A DNA stretch of 64,000 nucleotides from Lepidodermella squamata (Eukaryota; Gastrotricha). A program made the translations under genes and the position numbers. The notes under the pieces were generated by a model, which did not search any database, was not told the origin of the DNA, and worked only from the letters and a program-made list of their open reading frames with translations. Positions 59,319 through 64,000 of the stretch are shown here, piece after piece. The stretch is from assembly GCA_047495785.1 (NCBI GenBank), contig JBLDXI010000055.1, positions 1,798,001-1,862,000 on the forward strand, written 5' to 3'. Each line of letters begins with the position of its first letter. Position 1 is the first letter of the stretch.

Positions 59319-61068
59319 CAGGGTGTTTCAGAACTCGCGCACTATATGAATAGCATGCGGCAAATGCGCGCCTATACAATTATACGCGTATACTATTTTA
59401 CCTATAGATGTACTACACACTACTGTAGTCTGCGTATAAAATATGCGTAATACATAAATGTACAGCATACATAATAGCACTGCCGTAGTTATTTTCTGGC
59501 GGAAACTTTCGAGCCTCGATAAATTTGAGCCGAGTTTCATTAAATATCTTTTTTATTTCGAGGATGATGTCATGTTTTCCTGAAACATGCTGATTGATTG
59601 GACTCTGAAGCGAGAGGTTAAGAAACAATTTCTCAATATCTGTGGCTGGATATTTCAGAAACTGATTATTTCTGAGAAAATTCTGATTTTACTTGATGTT
59701 GAATTTGTCGAAAAATCGTTGGTTAATTAGTCTCCTGCCTTTGCATCAAAATTTCTTTCACGTTGCATGAATACAAGGCCCCGACTGCACAAGTTGATAA
59801 AAAATGACGTAGTTTAAACCACTTGCAAGTGTTCTACATCGAATTACCACTGTCGGCCTTCGGCCTTTGACAGTTGACGGGGAACACCCCGTTTTTTAAG
59901 CGGGGACTCATATCCTCCTTGATGCGTTTTTTAAGTGGGCACTCATATCCTCCTTGACGTACGGACACACGTAACGAAGACGACCCGCGACAACGGGGTG
60001 TTCCCCGTCACAAAGACAAATAATCAAGGTTTGCAGTTCATTACGTCGACCTAACGCAGCAATTCAATTTCGTGGATAACTATTCGATATTTCTACGAAT
60101 TTACTGCCATGCAATCTAGGGCAAAATGATTGACGATAAAGAACAAAAAATCCTTGGCTAGAATTATCGCAATCTTCTGAAAACCCAAGAAATAGTGAAA
60201 AATTGGCGATTTTCAATCTTGAAAGTCCTGCATCTCCAAAGAACCATGGGTAGCAATTGCATTTATTCGTATCGTGAGATAGCTAAGGACCCGGTCTACA
60301 AGGCTGGTTGGTCGCGCAAAAAGTCTATCCACAGGGTTCGTGAGGAATGGCATGTGAAATGTCACAAAATTCGTCGATGAGAGGCTGTTTAAGGTAACGT
60401 CAATGTTTTTGCGTCCATTCTTCTGCAAGTGTTAAACGACATTTTCCCGTGGAAGCGTACAAGCTTTTGCTTTCAAATTTTCTGTTCACAGAAATTTTTA
60501 AACTCAATCAGAGCGTTGCAACATTACCTTTTCTCACGACTTTTCTCAGTTCTTCTTAATTTTTACTGCTCTTTCCAAGAGTGAATGAACGTGAAATCAA
60601 ATTCATGGTATAAAACAACAGCAACGGCGTAAAAATCGAATTATCTGGAATAATTTTCATGATATTGGTATTGAAAACTCGAAATTTATTCATAGCCGCA
60701 TTAAGAACCTGTCCTGTTGGAGGTTTCTTCATTGAGAAATCGGCAAATTTCCAGATATTTTGCAAGAGCACGTCTTGTTATTCCTAGCGATATCCCCATT
60801 ACTGCTCAGCGTTACGGTATATACGAGTTCGATTTGCGCATTTTATAATGCGCTCATGCCGCTTGCACGCCATATGGGAAGTATAACGCCAACTACATAG
60901 CATATACGCATTACACGCATTACTGTTTGCGCTATCCGCACCTTATACTATGCATGAATATAAACATATGTGCGCGGAATGTATGCGCAGCGCGCGCACG
61001 TTTACTCTGGATACCAAGGCAACCATTTGCCGCAGGTTATTCTAGTGCGCAAGTTCTGAAACACCCTG
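59319..61068. mobile_element. TA-flanked inverted-repeat element, 1750 bp (mariner-like ends)
   Basis: The left end CAGGGTGTTTCAGAACTCGC matches the inverse complement of the right end, CAGGGTGTTTCAGAACTTGC, with one mismatch. Similarity continues more weakly through a shared TGCGGCAAATG block some 30 nt further in. TA lies on both outer sides (59317-59318 and 61069-61070). CAGGGTG ends with TA duplication are common among Tc1/mariner-type elements. No complete transposase is seen; frames such as 60195-60380 are short. A smaller inverted repeat is nested inside. Confidence 0.7.
59876..60009. repeat. Nested 18-bp perfect inverted repeat enclosing a 35-bp tandem duplication
   Basis: GACGGGGAACACCCCGTT at 59876-59893 and its exact inverse complement at 59992-60009 bound the unit. 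Inside, a 35-bp unit (GTTTTTTAAGCGGGGACTCA and on through TATCCTCCTTGATGC) occurs twice back to back, 59891-59925 and 59926-59960, with a few differences. It may be a tiny independent insertion within the larger element. Confidence 0.8.
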
Positions 61069-63340
61069 TAGAAGGAGCTCAACCGGCACTGAAAAAGGTG
61101 CCATGCGGGCGCACAGGAGAACAAGAAGTGTGAACACTCCGGTGCGAGCTTTCATATGGGTGTAAGGCATGTGGGTGCAACGGCGAGGTCCATTAGTGGC
61201 AACAGGGTAACTATGTGGTGAGGGCCAACTGTGTTGCTGCGAAGCTATAGTGCGCTATTGAGGAAAGAATTATAGTACTATAGTGCGCACAAAAATAGGC
61301 GGGCACAAATAAGGTGGTTGGATTGATGAACTAAGGGAATCCGTCCTATTAAGATTTGTCGACACCCGCGCTTTGATTAAAACGACGCGAAGTGACCCAC
61401 ACAGAGGGGAATCGATGATGAACCCGAGTTGCTACCACTTGCTTGACCGATTCCAATATTTTTGTACGTTGAGTGACCATCGATTGATTCAGCAGTTGAA
61501 TCATAGACGAACGACATATCTTAAATGCGAGACCGAGAGACCCACTAGCGGCTTGAAATAGGAAAATATGACTCAGGACTAAACAAATATTGGACAGAGA
61601 CAAAAACATGTATACGAACGGATTATAACGCACCGCGTACGAAAGTGTTGAACAGTTATCGAATGTCTAGGAGACCAAACTTCTCGCAGATGAGGGCAGT
61701 CGCGCGGTAAGCAACCGTGAGTTGACTCAAGTTAGGCTGAATATTTATTTATTTATTTATTTATTCGTTATCGCAAGTGCACTTGTCATGCGTATGCAAT
61801 TAGCCAGCCAGGCGCCTCACTGAGGATAAAAGATATTTCTCTAGGTTACAGTCAACATTAAGATATTGTTTAAAAACATTAAACAAATACGCATGCTGGC
61901 AATGAAGGTGTTGCGTGCCGGGAGCTCGGGCGCACTGAGTACATGACAAAGTTGTCAGCAACCCTTTGCCCTTTGTTAAGGAGCACCCAGGCGAAGTTCG
62001 AGAGGCGTGGTTTTCGCCAGCGTGAAGCTAAATCATCCAATTTCGACACACTTCGTAGGTCACCACTCCGCTTTTTGTCGCGCAGACGGACACACAGATG
62101 ACACGGCAGGTTGCTGTAGGGATTGGATTGGAGATTTCTCTATTACTATTCGTCTAATGTTAAGCTTGCTTTCGAGTGCCTCGCGATTTTCGGCGGTATC
62201 CACAAGGGCAACGTCTTCAGCGAACTGGTCACAGACCTGAGACATTAGCATGCCGTTCTTAAATTGCTTAATTTATATTTATATTATCAGTTATATTTAT
62301 TTTAATTTAGTTATTATACAAAATTAATTTTTCTATTATTTTGTGCAGCGTCCTTCACGTATTTCAGTTTTCAAAATTCAAAATCCAAAATGGCGGCTTG
62401 GCCGTTGCACGCGTCGGCGTCTGCGTCGGTCACCTTGCGCAAGGCAAACACAGTCCCGAATACCGAAGCGTCTCATGTCTCATGTCTTGTTCTGCGTTTT
62501 AAAACTAAAAACTAAAAGCTTATGCCTTTTCGTGACTATCATTACTGTATAGTTCATACTGTGGAGCTTTTCGCGCATAGGCAGCCTCATTTTCTCTTTT
62601 CTCTAGCTCAATCTACTTTCTCAAAGTTAGATGAGTAAGATCTGGTTAGAGAATGAGAGAACGAACAGGATAGTTTTCATCCTACATCAGTATCTGCGTG
62701 AGGCAGAAAAGAATGGGTCTCGGATTCGAACTCGGCATAAACGTGTATAATATTCTTACACTACGTAGTCTTGTATTTACTCTTAACCCTCCGAAAGGAA
62801 TTCCAGATTTGAGTTGCCTCGAATATTAGATATTTTCTTGTTTATTTATTTACTCAGTTATCAGTCACTCTTTATTCGATACGCGATTAAAGCGCGCCTG
62901 TTCAGCCCTGTAAAGAGCTGTTTTTGTAGCGAATTCGGCAAAACGGCTCGTCTACATTTTGTTCCGTAATCAATTAAGGTGGAATGCGACACGTTAAAGC
63001 TGTCTGCTATACTTATTTGTGTCCCATTTGTGTCTGAATAAAGATGCTCATCCTATCAAGAGGCAGAGTGTAGTCGTCAAGTGGTGAACGTAGCTGTTGG
63101 CAAGTTCTGTGTTTGGCATGCCGCCCTGCTCATGCTTGTGCAGCCTCTCCTGACAGACCAAACATACCTCAATAAATTTGAGGATAATTGGTTAAGCGTG
63201 AATGGACAGATATATGGTCATCATCTTTCAGTTTTATCATATCTTATCAGAATTGCCGTATTTTCCTCATTTAATTTATTCACCATTTTGGGATTTTTAT
63301 AGAGGATAATTACAATTTTTATCATAATATTTCGTTGCAA
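61069..63340. other. Intergenic stretch upstream of the CDK inhibitor gene
   Basis: There is no supported gene. It contains an ATTT repeat at about 61742-61765. AT-rich stretches near 62270-62340 and 62820-62870 flank no frame with motifs. The last part presumably holds the promoter of the CDK inhibitor gene, with an acceptor-like TTTTTATAG at 63293-63301. Confidence 0.45.
61742..61765. repeat. ATTT tetranucleotide repeat
   Basis: About six ATTT units in tandem. Confidence 0.9.
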
Positions 63341-63841
63341 ATGTTCCTGCCACTTTCGTTTATCAAAACGCCGGCGATAGAACCTGAAACGGCCAAACGA
63401 TGTCTTTTCGGTTCACCTGATCATGAAGCTCTGCGCGCCTCGCTTGATTCCAGGTTCGACGAACAAGTCCGGATAGCTAGCGAGCGTTGGAATTTCGATT
63501 TCAAGGCGGAAATGCCTTTGCCAGGTGGTTCCTTCAGCTGGGAGACATCGACCGGAAGAACGCCCCCTATCAGCAATTTGAGTCCGTTGCGAAACGTCGA
63601 ACACACTGAAAAACGATCTCCATTTGCCTCGCAGCCTCGTAAATCGCTATCAAAGAAAAAAGCTACCAAACGTCTTTCCTCCGAGCCGCGTTCTCATCAA
63701 ACATACATAAAAGGTTCGATTTTCAGCTTACAAGATGGCACTTTATTATATTTAATGTTTCTTCTTTCAGACTACATGCCGATGAAAAAATCTTGCCTAG
63801 CTGTGTCACCTTCTTCGTCGAAAAAGTCGTCTGTGGCATAA
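63341..63841 (+). CDS. Cyclin-dependent kinase inhibitor, CIP/KIP (p21/p27) family
   Basis: Exons 63341-63713 and 63771-63841 join in frame to 147 aa. The CDI domain (about residues 17-68) shows the cyclin-binding RxL-type start KRCLFGSPDHEAL, a linking helix (LRASLDSRFDEQVRIASERW) and the CDK-binding block WNFDFKAEMPLPGGSFSWE, all in the order of p21/p27. A basic middle (RKSLSKKKATKR) may serve as a nuclear localisation signal. Splicing joins HQTYIK to DYMPMKK; the result, QTYIKDYM, aligns with the p21 PCNA-binding PIP box but ends in Met where an aromatic residue is expected. The family binds cyclin-CDK complexes and halts the cell cycle. Reading past the donor instead gives a 168-aa form; the spliced end is favoured because it ends in a conserved-looking basic tail. 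Confidence 0.88.
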   Translation: MFLPLSFIKTPAIEPETAKRCLFGSPDHEALRASLDSRFDEQVRIASERWNFDFKAEMPLPGGSFSWETSTGRTPPISNLSPLRNVEHTEKRSPFASQPRKSLSKKKATKRLSSEPRSHQTYIKGSIFSLQDGTLLYLMFLLSDYMPMKKSCLAVSPSSSKKSSVA

Positions 63842-64000
63842 ATTTATTTTAAAGAGCTGTTAATTGAGTTGTGCTTTACTTTGTTTTGAGAGCGCATCGA
63901 TCGTCTTGTGCATTGACTTGCTCCTTGCCTTGGGGCTGCCTCTGTATATAAAACTGTTATTGTTTGATCCTGTACATTTTTCGACCCTTGTGCTGTGCAT

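Overview
The window looks like nuclear DNA of a small-genome bilaterian animal. The genes are animal families such as ARID2, CEP97, nephrin-like, CDKN1-type and CHORDC1-type. They are cut by many introns, most of them only about 50-60 nt long with GT...AG ends. AATAAA signals follow many stops closely, and same-strand neighbours can be only 110-230 bp apart. CEP97-like and TSNAXIP1-like proteins suggest an animal that keeps canonical centrioles or cilia, so I do not favour a nematode. I cannot name the phylum from sequence alone.

Layout. 0-8 kb: an unrecognised partial gene (minus), then a tight plus-strand group of PPIL4, a mitochondrial-type tRNA uracil methyltransferase (TRMT2B-like) and a three-finger/TGF-beta-receptor-like membrane protein, followed by a weakly supported small membrane protein. 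8-11.9 kb: a minus-strand nephrin/Kirrel-like immunoglobulin receptor whose 5' end I could not find. 11.9-19.8 kb: gene-poor, with a possible CCAAT/TATA promoter, a decayed GC-rich segment and a 1.45 kb terminal-inverted-repeat element. 19.8-27.8 kb: taxilin, UTP11, a minus-strand TSNAXIP1-domain coiled-coil protein and a CHORD/CS co-chaperone. 27.8-32.8 kb: almost empty except for SEC61G (minus). 32.8-41.6 kb: ARID2 (PBAF subunit), a 102-aa coiled-coil protein, PARN and a LARP7-like protein, all plus strand, the last three very close together. 41.6-44.9 kb: a 311 bp MITE and an ARM-TIR protein ending in a CaaX-like motif. 45-51 kb, all minus: TCF25, CRYL1 and a CerS1-like ceramide synthase. 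51-64 kb: CEP97, a gene-poor stretch holding a 1.75 kb TA-flanked inverted-repeat element, and a CDKN1/p21-p27-like CDK inhibitor at the right edge.

Most multi-exon models below were built by hand: every splice junction kept the reading frame and restored family motifs. RNA metabolism recurs among the genes (PPIL4, TRMT2B, UTP11, PARN, LARP7), and the PARN and LARP7 genes are adjacent. The most unusual findings are the ARM-TIR protein with a possible prenylation tail, a LARP7 that lacks the xRRM yet keeps the terminal KHI(R/K)F motif, a p21-like PIP-box relic split by the CDKN1 intron, and three unrelated inverted-repeat transposon families.
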